Source: Proteiniphilum acetatigenes DSM 18083 (GTDB taxonomy: Bacteria; Bacteroidota; Bacteroidia; Bacteroidales; Dysgonomonadaceae). From it: DNA of 64,000 nucleotides. The translations under genes and the position numbers were made by a program. The stretch lies in contig NZ_KB905693.1 in assembly GCF_000380985.1 (NCBI RefSeq), positions 248,001 through 312,000 on the forward strand, in the 5' to 3' direction. The notes under the pieces are model-generated. The model ran no database searches, had not been told where the DNA came from, and was given only the letters and a program-made list of their open reading frames with translations. Of the stretch, positions 8,528 through 17,294 are shown in pieces (the first letter of the stretch is position 1; each line of letters opens with the position of its first letter).

Positions 8528-8590
8528 GTTTTCGTTAAGCTAATGGAGCAAAGAACAAACTTTGTTTGAACTATACCATAGCGGAAAAGC
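8528..8590 (-). repeat. Diverged copy of the promoter repeat in the fabI leader
   Basis: This segment (GTTAAGC ... GAGCAAAGAACAAAC ... CATAGCGGAAAA) matches 40944-41008 along its length and the core of 7486-7554. The -7 box is lost here. It lies between the fabI promoter and the start codon, inside the predicted 5' UTR. Confidence 0.65.
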
Positions 8591-8637
8591 AACTAATGTA
8601 ATTAATTTTTACTGTGATTAGTTTTCGAAAAACTGCG

Positions 8638-8645
8638 CAAATTTA
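8638..8645 (-). promoter_or_regulatory. fabI promoter -7 box
   Basis: The minus strand reads TAAATTTG, a perfect TAnnTTTG box, with GTTT about 20 nt upstream. It predicts a leader of about 150 nt for fabI. The remainder of the 8480-8861 spacer has no gene. Confidence 0.5.
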
Positions 8646-8801
8646 CAAAAAATGTGCAATAAGTAAACGTTCTATAAAGAAATAAGTTCTCGATACCAGC
8701 TTTATTTTCTGGGAAAAATAGAATGGAAAATGAAAGAATAGTACAGGGTAAAGCTCAATTCCGGATAAAAAGAAGATTATTTGCGGAAAAGAATCAATAA
8801 A

Positions 8802-8840
8802 GCGAGGGAAAATCATCCTAATATGATTTTCCCTCGCCTT
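8802..8840. terminator. Long-stem terminator after the aquaporin gene
   Basis: Perfect 15-bp stem (8802-8816 / 8823-8837) with a 6-nt loop. It is AT-rich near the loop and GC-rich at the base (GCGAGGG/CCCTCGC). It sits 20 nt beyond the aquaporin stop codon. Confidence 0.85.
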
Positions 8841-8861
8841 TTAATTATTCGGATGCGCGAA

Positions 8862-9548
8862 TTATGCCACTTTTACTGCATCATTCTCCACCGTGATTCC
8901 TTTCCAGACAATGGCGGCAATTGCCGCGCCGAGTAACGGAGCCACAATGAATAACCAGAGTTGACTCAATGCCGCACCTCCTTCAAAAATTGCCGGTCCT
9001 ATACTACGGGCAGGATTTACTGAAGTTCCCGTGATAGGGATACAGACAATGTGTACCAACACCAATGCCAAACCTATGGCCAGGCCGGCAAATTTATTCA
9101 GACCATTCCTGGCCGTCACTCCCAGTACAACCAGTACAAAAATGAAAGTGAACGCCGTCTCGGCTACAAAGGCTACAGTCATCTGCCCTTCAGCAAAGCC
9201 ATTCGCACCTGTCAGAGTGGTAGTGGAACCGGAATCTTTTGCAAGAAACCAGAGGATGGAAGAACCTAAAATAGCGCCAATTACCTGAAAGATCATATAC
9301 ATACCGGCATCTTTACTACTCATCCTGCCTGAGAGGAATACCCCCAGTGTAATAGCCGGATTGATATGACATCCCGAAATACTACCGATGGCATAAGCCA
9401 TTGCCACTACCGAAAGGCCGAATGCAAACGCAACACCTAACGTACCTACAGAATCAAAAGGCTGGCCTGCACCTGCAAACACGGCTGCACCGCAGCCCAT
9501 CAATACCAGTACCATCGTACCGATCATTTCTGCCAAATACTTCTTCAT
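8862..9548 (-). CDS. aqpZ: Aquaporin (AqpZ-like water channel)
   Basis: A 228-residue inner-membrane channel of the MIP family with six membrane segments and two half-helices. Both NPA boxes are intact: GCHINPAITLG and GTSVNPARSIG. The narrow ar/R filter residues of AqpZ-type water channels are present: His in VLVHIVCIP, Thr in GTSVNPA and Arg in NPARS. It is therefore predicted to be water-selective rather than a glycerol facilitator. ATG 9548 gives the canonical MKKYLAEMIGT start; the longer in-frame extension is hydrophobic but not family-like. It is a single gene with a strong terminator. Confidence 0.94.
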   Translation of the reverse strand: MKKYLAEMIGTMVLVLMGCGAAVFAGAGQPFDSVGTLGVAFAFGLSVVAMAYAIGSISGCHINPAITLGVFLSGRMSSKDAGMYMIFQVIGAILGSSILWFLAKDSGSTTTLTGANGFAEGQMTVAFVAETAFTFIFVLVVLGVTARNGLNKFAGLAIGLALVLVHIVCIPITGTSVNPARSIGPAIFEGGAALSQLWLFIVAPLLGAAIAAIVWKGITVENDAVKVA

Positions 9549-9866
9549 GATTTTTTGATATTTTAGTAAAACATACACTACTCTGCAAAGGAAGAAAATA
9601 ATTTGTAATAATGTGCGAATCAGCAAGAAAATTGGGGATTGACTCCACACTTTTTCTTTTTCTATTGAGAGGTGTTACTTCTATTTCGGATATTGAGAAA
9701 ATTAAATCCGAGAGAATTGAATAACTGATTATCCACAGACAGAAGACAATTCCCACTGCATTTTCTACTTCATCGAATATCCGGATTCACTGTTTTTACC
9801 AAATTTTATGTGAAACCCATTGAACATTTAGCCGGTCAGTTGTTATTAATGGTAAGAATTTCGGCT
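9549..9866. other. Divergent intergenic region, no gene seen
   Basis: 318 bp between the aquaporin (minus) and the MBL-fold gene (plus). I see no convincing ORF, RNA or consensus promoter. A weak minus-strand TTCCTTTG box near 9585-9592 could serve the aquaporin gene. Confidence 0.4.
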
Positions 9867-10592
9867 ATGACAATCACCTATATATATCACAGTTGCTATC
9901 TGATTGAATTTAAAGAGTTTTCAATACTCTTCGATTATTATAAAGATGCACCCCGTAAAGATGGAACGGAATGGGTGAATGATTACCTTCTCAATAAGGA
10001 GGAGGAACTTTATGTACTGTGTTCGCATTCACATTACGATCATTTTAATCCGGAAATTCTTTCCTGGAAAAAACGGAAAAATAATATCCGCTATATTTTC
10101 TCCCGGGAATTGCTGGAGAGTGGAAGAACGGCTACAGGGGATGCTCTCTATCTCGAAAAAGAAGAGGTTTATCGCGATCAGCACCTTACAATAAAGGCGT
10201 TTGGATCAACTGATGCCGGTGGATCTTTTTTGGTTGAATACAATAACCGGCAATTTTTTCATGCCGGAGATCTGAATAACTGGCATTGGAGTGAAGAGGT
10301 TGGCACGGAAGAGGCACTTTCCTATGAAAATTATTTTTTATGTGAACTGGAATTATTGGCGGAGCAGACTAATCGTCTTTATTTGGCGATGTTTCCCGTT
10401 GATCTGCGCCTGGGAAGAGATTTTATGCGGGGTGCGGAACAATTTGTATCACGCATAAAAACCGATCTCTTCCTGCCTATGCATTTTGGAGAGAATTATG
10501 AGAAAGCAAATAGCTTCGGAGAGATTGCCGCCCTCTATGATTGCCAATATCTACCCTTATCGCATAAGGGACAATCGTTTACGTTTGAATAA
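9867..10592 (+). CDS. MBL-fold metallohydrolase
   Basis: A 241-residue cytosolic protein of the metallo-beta-lactamase superfamily (UlaG-like/beta-lactamase_2 type). The metal-binding motif HSHYDH is at residues 54-59. Downstream ligand regions are FFHAGDLNNWHW (about 131-142) and LPMHFGEN near 205. The start was set at ATG 9867 (MTITYIYHSCYLI), where the fold begins. In-frame GTG 9810 and ATG 9849 would only add a non-conserved N-terminus. No signal peptide is visible. Substrate unknown. The glyoxalase gene follows 28 bp later and may be co-transcribed. Confidence 0.82.
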   Translation: MTITYIYHSCYLIEFKEFSILFDYYKDAPRKDGTEWVNDYLLNKEEELYVLCSHSHYDHFNPEILSWKKRKNNIRYIFSRELLESGRTATGDALYLEKEEVYRDQHLTIKAFGSTDAGGSFLVEYNNRQFFHAGDLNNWHWSEEVGTEEALSYENYFLCELELLAEQTNRLYLAMFPVDLRLGRDFMRGAEQFVSRIKTDLFLPMHFGENYEKANSFGEIAALYDCQYLPLSHKGQSFTFE

Positions 10593-10620
10593 AGGTTTTT
10601 AGAATCAAAAAAACAAGAAT

Positions 10621-11001
10621 ATGGAAATAAAAGCAAGATTCGACCACTATAATATCAATGTGTTCGATCTACAAAAAAGTATAGAATTTTATGACAAGGC
10701 ATTGGGCCTGAAAGAAGTTCGCAGAAAAGAAGCATCAGACGGATCCTATATACTGCTCTATCTGGGAGACGGGGTGACGGGTTTTACACTTGAACTCACA
10801 TGGCTTCGCGATTGGGACAGACCGTACAATATGGGGGACAATGAACAGCACCTGTGCCTCCGTGTGGAAGGGGACTACGACGAGACGAGGGCCTTCCATA
10901 AGGAAATGGGTTGTGTATGTTACGAAAATGATAAAATGGGACTTTATTTTATCATTGATCCCGACGGATATTGGATAGAAGTATTACCTTTGAAGAAGTA
11001 A
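10621..11001 (+). CDS. Glyoxalase I-like VOC protein
   Basis: A 126-residue single VOC-domain pair (two beta-alpha-beta-beta-beta modules). All four positions of the glyoxalase I metal site are filled: His9 (RFDHYNINV), Glu58 (FTLELTW), His77 (NEQHLCL) and Glu120 (YWIEVLP). The C-terminal IIDPDGYWIE motif is standard for lactoylglutathione lyases. It probably detoxifies methylglyoxal as a thiol adduct; which thiol this organism uses is not visible. It lies 10 bp before ispG and is probably co-transcribed with it. Confidence 0.85.
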   Translation: MEIKARFDHYNINVFDLQKSIEFYDKALGLKEVRRKEASDGSYILLYLGDGVTGFTLELTWLRDWDRPYNMGDNEQHLCLRVEGDYDETRAFHKEMGCVCYENDKMGLYFIIDPDGYWIEVLPLKK

Positions 11002-11011
11002 ATAGTAAAAT

Positions 11012-12865
11012 ATGGATTTTTTCAATTACAAACGCCGCTCTACCATCGATGTACATGTAGGAAATATCATTATGGGCGGAAATTATCCGGTTGTCGTGCA
11101 GACGATGACCAATACTAATACGCTCGATACCGAGGGTAGTGTTGCCCAATGTGAGCGCATCATTGCTGCCGGTGCCGACCTAATTCGTCTGACGACACAG
11201 GGTGTACGAGAGGCCAATAACTTACGAGAAATACACCAACAATTAAGAGATAAGGGATATACCACCCCCCTGTCGGCTGATATTCATTTTAATCCCCGTG
11301 CGGCAGAGGTGGCAGCCACTGTCGCAGAGAAAGTGCGTATCAATCCAGGTAATTTTGTGGATAAACAAAAGACTTTTGCCGAGTTGATATATACCGATGA
11401 GGAATATGCACAGGAACTGGAGAAAATACGTTCCAAAGTAGTCCCTTTTCTTCGTATCTGCAAGGAACATGGCACTGCTGTACGTATCGGTGTGAACCAC
11501 GGTTCACTGTCGGACCGTATTATGAGTCGCTACGGCGATACCCCCGAAGGGATGGTAGAATCCTGTATGGAGTACTTGCGAATCGCTATAGATGAAGATT
11601 TTACCGATATAGTGATATCGATGAAAGCTTCCAATACATTACTGATGACCAAAGCGGTACGTTTATTGGTAGCCACTATGGACAGGGAGAATATCCATTT
11701 TCCGCTACACCTGGGAGTGACCGAAGCCGGCGACGGTGAGGACGGACGGATGAAGTCGGCCGTAGGTATCGGCGCTTTGTTGAGCGACGGGTTAGGGGAT
11801 ACTATCCGCGTTTCATTGAGTGAAGATCCTGAAGTGGAAGTACCTGTAGCCAGAAAATTAGTGGATTATGTAAACCTGAGAAAAGGGCATACACCCATAG
11901 AGGGCAGAATTTATCCCGGCTTTTCCCCCTACTCTACAGACCGGCGTGAAACGGATCCGGTCTGGAATATCGGTGGGGAACATTTGCCTGTGGTAATTTC
12001 TGACAGGAGTAAAATTGATGATATGTCGGTCAACCCACATTTCATCCCCGATTATATTTATGTAGGAAACCGTATGCCGGTTAATTTCCCGAAAGGAATG
12101 AAGTCTATTGTCGATTATCCCTATTGGGAAGAGAAAATAGATAATTTTCCGCTCTTTACGATCGGCTCTCTCGATAAAATAAGGGGCTGCAATGCAGAAG
12201 TAAAGTTCCTGCGACTCTCTTATCTCGAATTCTCGGACGAAGTGATCGCTTTCCTGAAAGAGACGCCCAAAATAGCGGTGATCCTTACTACTGCTCATCA
12301 GAACGGAGTAGGTGAGCAGAGGGCATTCTTCCACGCGTTGTTGAACGCCGATTGCCATGTGCCGGTAATCCTTCAGCGGAGTTATGTCGAAGATGAAGCT
12401 GAAGATATTCAGATCAAAGGCGGTGTGGATTTCGGTACTGTTCTCCTCGATGGGTTTGGTAATGGAATTATGGCGAGTAACCAGGGACAGATAGCTATTA
12501 CTGATCTCGACGCTTATGCATTTGGTATTTTGCAGGCAGCACGTGTGCGGACAAGCAAGACCGAATTTATCTCCTGTCCCAGTTGCGGAAGGACGTTATT
12601 CGACCTGCAGACTACAGTCGCCCTGGTAAAGCAACACTTCTCCCATCTCAAGCATCTGAAAATAGGGGTGATGGGTTGTATTGTGAATGGTCCCGGTGAG
12701 ATGGCCGATGCAGATTACGGGTATGTAGGTGCAGAACATGGAAAGATTTCACTCTATCGGAAGAAACAACTGGTAGAGAAAAATATTCCTCAGGCCGAGG
12801 CTGTAGAACGTTTGATCCAACTGATCAAAGATCACGGCGACTGGATTGAACCGGAAAAGAATTGA
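11012..12865 (+). CDS. ispG: 4-hydroxy-3-methylbut-2-en-1-yl diphosphate synthase (long form)
   Basis: MEP-pathway iron-sulfur enzyme converting MEcPP to HMBPP. At 617 residues it is the long form known from Bacteroidota, Chlamydiae and plastids: an N-terminal TIM barrel (GADLIRLTTQG, LSADIHF, RINPGNF), a large insert (about 290-500) and a C-terminal 4Fe-4S domain. The cluster ligands are visible: CPSCG (Cys522, Cys525) and GCIVNGPGE (Cys556), with the conserved Glu in NGPGE. It sits downstream of the glyoxalase gene with a 10-bp gap and is followed by an inverted-repeat element. Confidence 0.96.
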   Translation: MDFFNYKRRSTIDVHVGNIIMGGNYPVVVQTMTNTNTLDTEGSVAQCERIIAAGADLIRLTTQGVREANNLREIHQQLRDKGYTTPLSADIHFNPRAAEVAATVAEKVRINPGNFVDKQKTFAELIYTDEEYAQELEKIRSKVVPFLRICKEHGTAVRIGVNHGSLSDRIMSRYGDTPEGMVESCMEYLRIAIDEDFTDIVISMKASNTLLMTKAVRLLVATMDRENIHFPLHLGVTEAGDGEDGRMKSAVGIGALLSDGLGDTIRVSLSEDPEVEVPVARKLVDYVNLRKGHTPIEGRIYPGFSPYSTDRRETDPVWNIGGEHLPVVISDRSKIDDMSVNPHFIPDYIYVGNRMPVNFPKGMKSIVDYPYWEEKIDNFPLFTIGSLDKIRGCNAEVKFLRLSYLEFSDEVIAFLKETPKIAVILTTAHQNGVGEQRAFFHALLNADCHVPVILQRSYVEDEAEDIQIKGGVDFGTVLLDGFGNGIMASNQGQIAITDLDAYAFGILQAARVRTSKTEFISCPSCGRTLFDLQTTVALVKQHFSHLKHLKIGVMGCIVNGPGEMADADYGYVGAEHGKISLYRKKQLVEKNIPQAEAVERLIQLIKDHGDWIEPEKN

Positions 12866-12881
12866 TTATAGTGACTATTTC

Positions 12882-13035
12882 GCAACTAAAGCGTTCGTCT
12901 GACAATGTTTTGTGACCCATTTTAACTCTCACTCGCTAAAAGAGTAGAACTCGCTTCACTCAGACAGCTACTCTTTTTACGCTCCTTTCGAGTTATGGGC
13001 GCCCCACAAACATTTGTAGGTCTCGCTTTAGTTGC
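12882..13035. repeat. Inverted-repeat element, family A copy 1
   Basis: 154-bp imperfect palindrome. Ends are GCAACTAAAGCG (12882-12893) and CGCTTTAGTTGC (13024-13035), and a central stem is AAAAGAGTAG (12938-12947) / CTACTCTTTT (12968-12977). It carries the core CTGACAATGTTTTGTGACCC starting at 12899. The core and end words recur at 26491-26560 and, degenerate, at 49251-49295. No ORF is visible. It could act as a folded RNA or as a small non-autonomous mobile element. Confidence 0.75.
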
Positions 13036-13095
13036 AATCGTATTGCATGCTAACCAATAACGACTAAAAAAGATAAAATGATTATTGTGATTTCT

Positions 13096-13127
13096 TTTGG
13101 AAAATTCCGAAAAAAGCAGTAATATTG
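13096..13127 (+). promoter_or_regulatory. tRNA promoter
   Basis: -33 TTTG (13096-13099), 20-nt spacer, -7 TAATATTG (13120-13127). This is one mismatch from the Bacteroidota consensus and lies about 35 bp before the tRNA. Confidence 0.6.
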
Positions 13128-13162
13128 CACCCGCTTTCGGTGAAACTAAAAGCTGAAAGAGA

Positions 13163-13236
13163 GGTCCCATAGCTCAGTTGGTTAGAGCACCTGACTCATA
13201 ATCAGGGAGTCCTTGGTTCAAGCCCAAGTGGGACCA
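13163..13236 (+). tRNA. tRNA-Met (anticodon CAT)
   Basis: Full cloverleaf. The 7-bp acceptor stem is GGTCCCA/TGGGACC. The D arm contains AGCTCAGTTGGTTAGAGC. The anticodon stem-loop is CCTGA-CTCATAA-TCAGG with CAT at 13197-13199, and the T arm contains GGTTCAAGC. Discriminator A is at 13236; CCA is not encoded. The G1-C72 pair rules out initiator tRNA. Elongator Met is most likely, but a CAT anticodon can also be the lysidine-modified tRNA-Ile2, which sequence alone does not exclude. Confidence 0.93.
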
Positions 13237-13250
13237 CTTTCTTCTTCAGA

Positions 13251-13281
13251 AAAGAGTTACTTTTAAAGGTAGCTCTTTTTC
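13251..13281 (+). terminator. tRNA terminator
   Basis: 10-bp stem AAAGAGTTAC (13251-13260) / GTAGCTCTTT (13269-13278) with one G-U pair and an 8-nt loop, running into a T tract 15 bp past the tRNA. Confidence 0.75.
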
Positions 13282-13331
13282 ATTATTCTCGGGTTATAAT
13301 TCTCAGGGTTAGAAAAATACAGTTTTTTGAT

Positions 13332-14702
13332 TTAGTCTTTAAAATCTGAAATTTTGTATACCCACGCATGTTGCGACGGATATTCATTGATAGCCAAAAG
13401 GGGTGGTGTAATGGTTAACCGGCCGTTTTGGAATGATGAATGAATTACATCCGGATACCCCAATAATTCTACTTTTCCTGGTTGCTTCATTCCCTGAATA
13501 GTGATTGGCTCCTGCTGCCATTCTTTGAGGATGACGTACAGGTTACCCTCTCTTTGGGTGAAAGCGATCTGTTCGTTCTCGGATTTATTGGCGTTTCGCC
13601 ACGGACGGGAAGAATAAATGGCCTCACCATTTATCTTCAGCCATTTCCCTATATCGAGTAAGCGCTCTTGCATTACTACCGGTATCATTCCGGTGGCATC
13701 CGGGCCTACATTCAACAGGAAATTACCTCCGTTGGAAACTTTATCGATCAGAATATCGATCAGTTCCTTCGATGAGAGGTAGTGTACCGATGTCTCAAAC
13801 CGGTTGTAGCCATATGATGTGCCTATGCCGCGACTCTCTTCCCACGGATGATCGGCATTGTCGCCTATACCTTTCTCATTGTGTACCAGATCATACTCCG
13901 TCGTATAATAATCGCCGTGTTTACTACGTGTTTCCTTGCCCCACCGATCATTTGCCACTACCGAATTTCTTACCGGAGATTCGTTATACAGCCAGGCTAA
14001 AAATTCTTCGCTTTTCAATGTTTTACTGTCGTAATCCCATTCTCCGTCGGCAAAAATAATTTCAGGTTTATAGGTGTTTACCAACTCTTTCATTTGCGGG
14101 ATCATATGTGTGTCTACCCACTTTTTGATGGTGGGTTGGGAATATAACGGGTGTGCCCATTCGAGCAAGGAGTAGTATAGTCCGAAACGTAATCCCGCAT
14201 CACGCACTGCGGATGACAACGTGTCGATAATGTCGAGGTGAGGTCCCATCACAACGCTGTTCCAATGGGGTGTTTGGGTACTCGGCCACAGACAGAATCC
14301 GTCGTGGTGTTTCGATGTCAGCACTACGTATCTTGCTCCGGCTTCCTTAAAAAGTTCTGCCCATTCCGTAGGATTGAAATACTCTGCCCTGAACATTGGG
14401 GCAAAATCGGCATATTTAAAATTCTCGCCGTAATGTTTGGTGTGAAAATCAGTAAACAGTTTGTTTCCTGCCAACAAGCGGTTGTAGTAGTGTTCGGCAT
14501 ATTTTTCGTAAATACCTTTCACCTCGTTGACAGGTGCATATGCCGGAACCGAATACAATCCCCAATGGATGAAAATTCCGAATTTGGCATCCGACCACCA
14601 CAAAGGTATTTCGCGCTTGTCGAGCGATTGCCAGTCTGCCTTGAACTGTGCCTGTGCGGAAGAGAACGCAAAGACAAGAAGAATGATAATCAATTTTTTC
14701 AT
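13332..14702 (-). CDS. Secreted alpha-L-fucosidase, GH29
   Basis: A 456-residue enzyme with a cleavable signal peptide (MKKLIIILLVFAFSSAQAQ). GH29 motifs in order: FGIFIHWGLYSVPAY (about 42), TSKHHDGFCLWPS (about 130), EIIFADGEWDYD with the nucleophile-position Asp (about 215), and GGNFLLNVGPDATG (about 325). A short C-terminal beta domain completes the usual length. It is the last gene on the minus strand of the pectin locus but is separated from the transporter gene by a terminator-like hairpin at 14808-14841. It is therefore probably a separate unit, though still likely to act on fucosylated pectin side chains or xyloglucan (inference). Confidence 0.92.
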   Translation of the reverse strand: MKKLIIILLVFAFSSAQAQFKADWQSLDKREIPLWWSDAKFGIFIHWGLYSVPAYAPVNEVKGIYEKYAEHYYNRLLAGNKLFTDFHTKHYGENFKYADFAPMFRAEYFNPTEWAELFKEAGARYVVLTSKHHDGFCLWPSTQTPHWNSVVMGPHLDIIDTLSSAVRDAGLRFGLYYSLLEWAHPLYSQPTIKKWVDTHMIPQMKELVNTYKPEIIFADGEWDYDSKTLKSEEFLAWLYNESPVRNSVVANDRWGKETRSKHGDYYTTEYDLVHNEKGIGDNADHPWEESRGIGTSYGYNRFETSVHYLSSKELIDILIDKVSNGGNFLLNVGPDATGMIPVVMQERLLDIGKWLKINGEAIYSSRPWRNANKSENEQIAFTQREGNLYVILKEWQQEPITIQGMKQPGKVELLGYPDVIHSSFQNGRLTITPPLLAINEYPSQHAWVYKISDFKD

Positions 14703-14807
14703 CGTATCTATTTAAATAAAAATATCAGTTATTCCCCAAAGTTAGTGAATAACTATACATTATCCTACAACTCTTTTTGTTCTTTGTCAAAAAAGTGATA
14801 AAAACGA

Positions 14808-14841
14808 GAAGAGGATATCCCAATTGTAAGACATCCTCTTC
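14808..14841. terminator. Hairpin terminator after the ExuT-type gene
   Basis: 12-bp stem (14808-14819 / 14830-14841) with a single G-U pair and a 10-nt loop. It is followed on the minus strand by a T-rich stretch. It separates the transporter gene from the GH29 gene. Confidence 0.7.
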
Positions 14842-14889
14842 ATTCATGATTATTACTAGTTTATAATTGCTGCTAGATTCCCGATACGA

Positions 14890-16356
14890 TTACATATCAG
14901 TAATCAGTTCATATCTAGGAACGAGTGATTTCATAATGGTCCATCCGATCAGGTAGGCAAAGGCACAGACACAGAAAACAATGAAATATCCCGACTCTAT
15001 GCCTTCGAATCCCATAAATTTCATGTTGGTGTTGGCCGTATGGTCGAACAGGATACCTGAACTCTGATTGATGATAAGCGAGCCTATTCCGCCTGCCATC
15101 CCCCCGATACCGGTGATGGTGCCGACGGCATGTTTGGGAAACATATCGCTTACGGTCGTAAAGATATTGGCCGACCACGATTGGTGTGCCGCTGCTGCAA
15201 TACCGATAATGATCACGGGGATCCAGACCGATATTCCGCCTAACGGTTGTGCCAGCAGGATCAGGACGGGGAAAAAGGCAAAAAGGAGCATAGCTCTCAT
15301 TCGTCCCTGATAGGGATCCAGTTTTTTCTTGTTCATAAAGTAGGCAGGGAAATAACCGGCTGCAAAAACGGAAATCATGGAGATAGCATATACCAGGAAC
15401 ACGTGCGGTGCGCTTTGTGTGGAATTCAGCCCGTATACTGAACTCAGGTAAGCCGGGATCCAGAATAACAGGAACCACCATACACCGTCGGTAAGGAATT
15501 TACCCACAGCAAACGACCAGGTTTGTTTGTGGCGGAAAGCTTGTTTGAAAGATACTTTCTTCCCCGCATTCTCATCTGTCAGAACTCTCTCTGTTGTCGG
15601 ATCCGTAATATCATCCTGATTGATATAAGCCAGTTCGGCCGGATTCACCTTTTTATGTTTTTCCGGTTTGTCATATACAAATACCCAGAATCCCATCCAT
15701 ACAAAACCGATCGCACCGATTACGATAAATGCCATCTCCCAGCCCCACGCTTTTGCAATGAAGGGGATAGTCAGTGGGGCGAGTAATGCGCCGATCTGGG
15801 CACCTGAATTGAAGATACCGGTGGCATAACCCCTGTCCTTTTTCGGGAAATACTCAGCTGTCGCCTTGATGGCGGCAGGAAAGTTACCGGCTTCACCGAT
15901 CGCCAGGATCAAACGGGCAAAAACGAACAGCGTTACACTTACGGTTACCACCATGGATACGTTGCCTACGGTGGCAATGGCTTCACGTGCACCCAGGAAA
16001 CTCAATGTCCATTCGCCGGCCGTAATTCCTGCGGTAAGAAGTCCGCAGAAAGCGTGGAGCACAGCTCCGAATGACCATACACCGATGGCCCAAAGGAATC
16101 CCTTTTTGGTATCCATCCAGTCGACAAACTTACCTGCAAACAGCATGGAAACAGCGTAGAAAAGTGAGAACAAGCCGGTAATGGTACCGTAATCACTGTT
16201 TGTCCAGTGAAATTCCGGTGCAATGAAGTCTGCCCATGTGAGCGATAATACCTGCCGGTCAAGATAATTAACAGTTGTCGCCAGAAACAGCATAAGAACA
16301 ACTGTCCAGCGGTGATTGGACATTTTTGTTTTTCCTTCTTCTTGTAGTTTACTCAT
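14890..16356 (-). CDS. exuT: MFS hexuronate transporter (ExuT-like)
   Basis: A 488-residue inner-membrane symporter of the MFS anion:cation symporter family with about 12 membrane helices. The family motif VNYLDRQVLSLTW lies in helix 1 (near residue 28). ARLILAIGEAGNFPAAIKATAEYFPKKDRG (cytoplasmic loop region) is close to that of hexuronate transporters. The location beside KDPG aldolase, kdgK and kduID supports uptake of galacturonate, glucuronate or unsaturated uronate. It contains a roughly 35-residue Gly/Thr-rich insertion around residue 110 (AGITAGEWTLSFLG region) that I have not matched to a known feature. Confidence 0.9.
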   Translation of the reverse strand: MSKLQEEGKTKMSNHRWTVVLMLFLATTVNYLDRQVLSLTWADFIAPEFHWTNSDYGTITGLFSLFYAVSMLFAGKFVDWMDTKKGFLWAIGVWSFGAVLHAFCGLLTAGITAGEWTLSFLGAREAIATVGNVSMVVTVSVTLFVFARLILAIGEAGNFPAAIKATAEYFPKKDRGYATGIFNSGAQIGALLAPLTIPFIAKAWGWEMAFIVIGAIGFVWMGFWVFVYDKPEKHKKVNPAELAYINQDDITDPTTERVLTDENAGKKVSFKQAFRHKQTWSFAVGKFLTDGVWWFLLFWIPAYLSSVYGLNSTQSAPHVFLVYAISMISVFAAGYFPAYFMNKKKLDPYQGRMRAMLLFAFFPVLILLAQPLGGISVWIPVIIIGIAAAAHQSWSANIFTTVSDMFPKHAVGTITGIGGMAGGIGSLIINQSSGILFDHTANTNMKFMGFEGIESGYFIVFCVCAFAYLIGWTIMKSLVPRYELITDM

Positions 16357-16420
16357 GATTTATGATGATTATTTATTTAAAAATGATTTCTCCTGGTGAT
16401 ATATATTGTAAGTCTTTGTT

Positions 16421-17089
16421 TTACTGATATCTCTTGACAATTGACAGGCTTTGTCTGCATAATTCGGTTATTTTGTGCCACTCCCCGTTTTTCATTACCT
16501 CTTTTGGGAAAAGGTTGGAGCCCATCCCTACGCAGGTTACCCCTGCCCGGAACCATGCTGACAGATTTTCTTCGGTAGGTTCTACCCCGCCTGTGACCAT
16601 GATCCTCGACCAGGGCATGGGGCCTTTGATGTTTTTCACGAATGAAGGGCCGCCCACGTTACCTCCGGGAAATACCTTTACGATCTCTGCACCCAACTCC
16701 TGTGCCAGACCGATCTCGGAAACCGTGGCGCAACCGGGTGAATAGGCTATCTGCCGGCGGTTACAAACTTTGAATACTTCCGGGTTCAGCAATGGGCCTA
16801 CCACAAAGTTTGCCCCGGACTGGATATAGAGGACGGCGGTAGGGGCATCCACTATGGAACCGATACCCAATATCATCTCCGGACACTCCTTGTCTGCCCA
16901 CTTGACCAGTTCAGCAAACACCTCATGGGCAAAATCACCCCTGTTAGTAAATTCGAATGCCCTGATACCTCCTTCGTAGCACGCTTTCAGTACCTTTTTC
17001 GCTACTTCGGTATCGGAATGGTAAAATACAGGTACAATGCCCGTATCTACTATGGTTTGATAGACTTGCAGTCTTGTAAATTTAGCCAT
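16421..17089 (-). CDS. eda: 2-dehydro-3-deoxy-phosphogluconate (KDPG) aldolase
   Basis: Splits KDPG into pyruvate and glyceraldehyde 3-phosphate; some members also act on 4-hydroxy-2-oxoglutarate. This 222-residue class I aldolase has the acid-base Glu46 in AFEFTNRG and the Schiff-base Lys138 in [26 protein letters not shown] is the phosphate-binding segment. ATG 17089 gives the normal N-terminus; the in-frame extension upstream is discarded. Together with kdgK (17295-18332) it completes the conversion of 2-keto-3-deoxygluconate to central metabolites. Confidence 0.93.
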   Translation of the reverse strand: MAKFTRLQVYQTIVDTGIVPVFYHSDTEVAKKVLKACYEGGIRAFEFTNRGDFAHEVFAELVKWADKECPEMILGIGSIVDAPTAVLYIQSGANFVVGPLLNPEVFKVCNRRQIAYSPGCATVSEIGLAQELGAEIVKVFPGGNVGGPSFVKNIKGPMPWSRIMVTGGVEPTEENLSAWFRAGVTCVGMGSNLFPKEVMKNGEWHKITELCRQSLSIVKRYQ

Positions 17090-17153
17090 TTCTATATTTA
17101 TTAGAGTAAAGAATAAAGAACAAGGAATAAGGACTTTTAGAGACAAGATTTGG

Positions 17154-17231
17154 CTTATGCCGATTGTTAATTGACTATGTCGATTTTCAATTCAATTCAA
17201 TTCGGATTCAAAATTCAAGATTCAAGATTTC
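17154..17231. repeat. Modular spacer repeat between eda and kdgK
   Basis: Holds two words that also occur, inverted and in a different arrangement, upstream of gnd. 17154-17187 (starting CTTATGCCGATTG) matches the reverse complement of 43200-43233 at 31 of 34 positions. 17205-17231 equals 1848-1874 exactly and 43237-43261 in inverse. ATTCAATTCA-type simple repeats lie between them. No coding potential. Confidence 0.8.
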
Positions 17232-17294
17232 TCCATTTCTTGAACTTCTTCACTTCTGATTTCTTATTAATCTTCACATCAGTAAATCATCACA

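Noticed and set aside
11012-12865. Oversized IspG as a novel fusion
   Set aside because: The long form with a middle insert is known in Bacteroidota, Chlamydiae and plastids.
13163-13236. tRNA as an integration site for a mobile element
   Set aside because: No integrase, no direct repeat of the tRNA 3' end elsewhere in the window, and normal genes on both sides.
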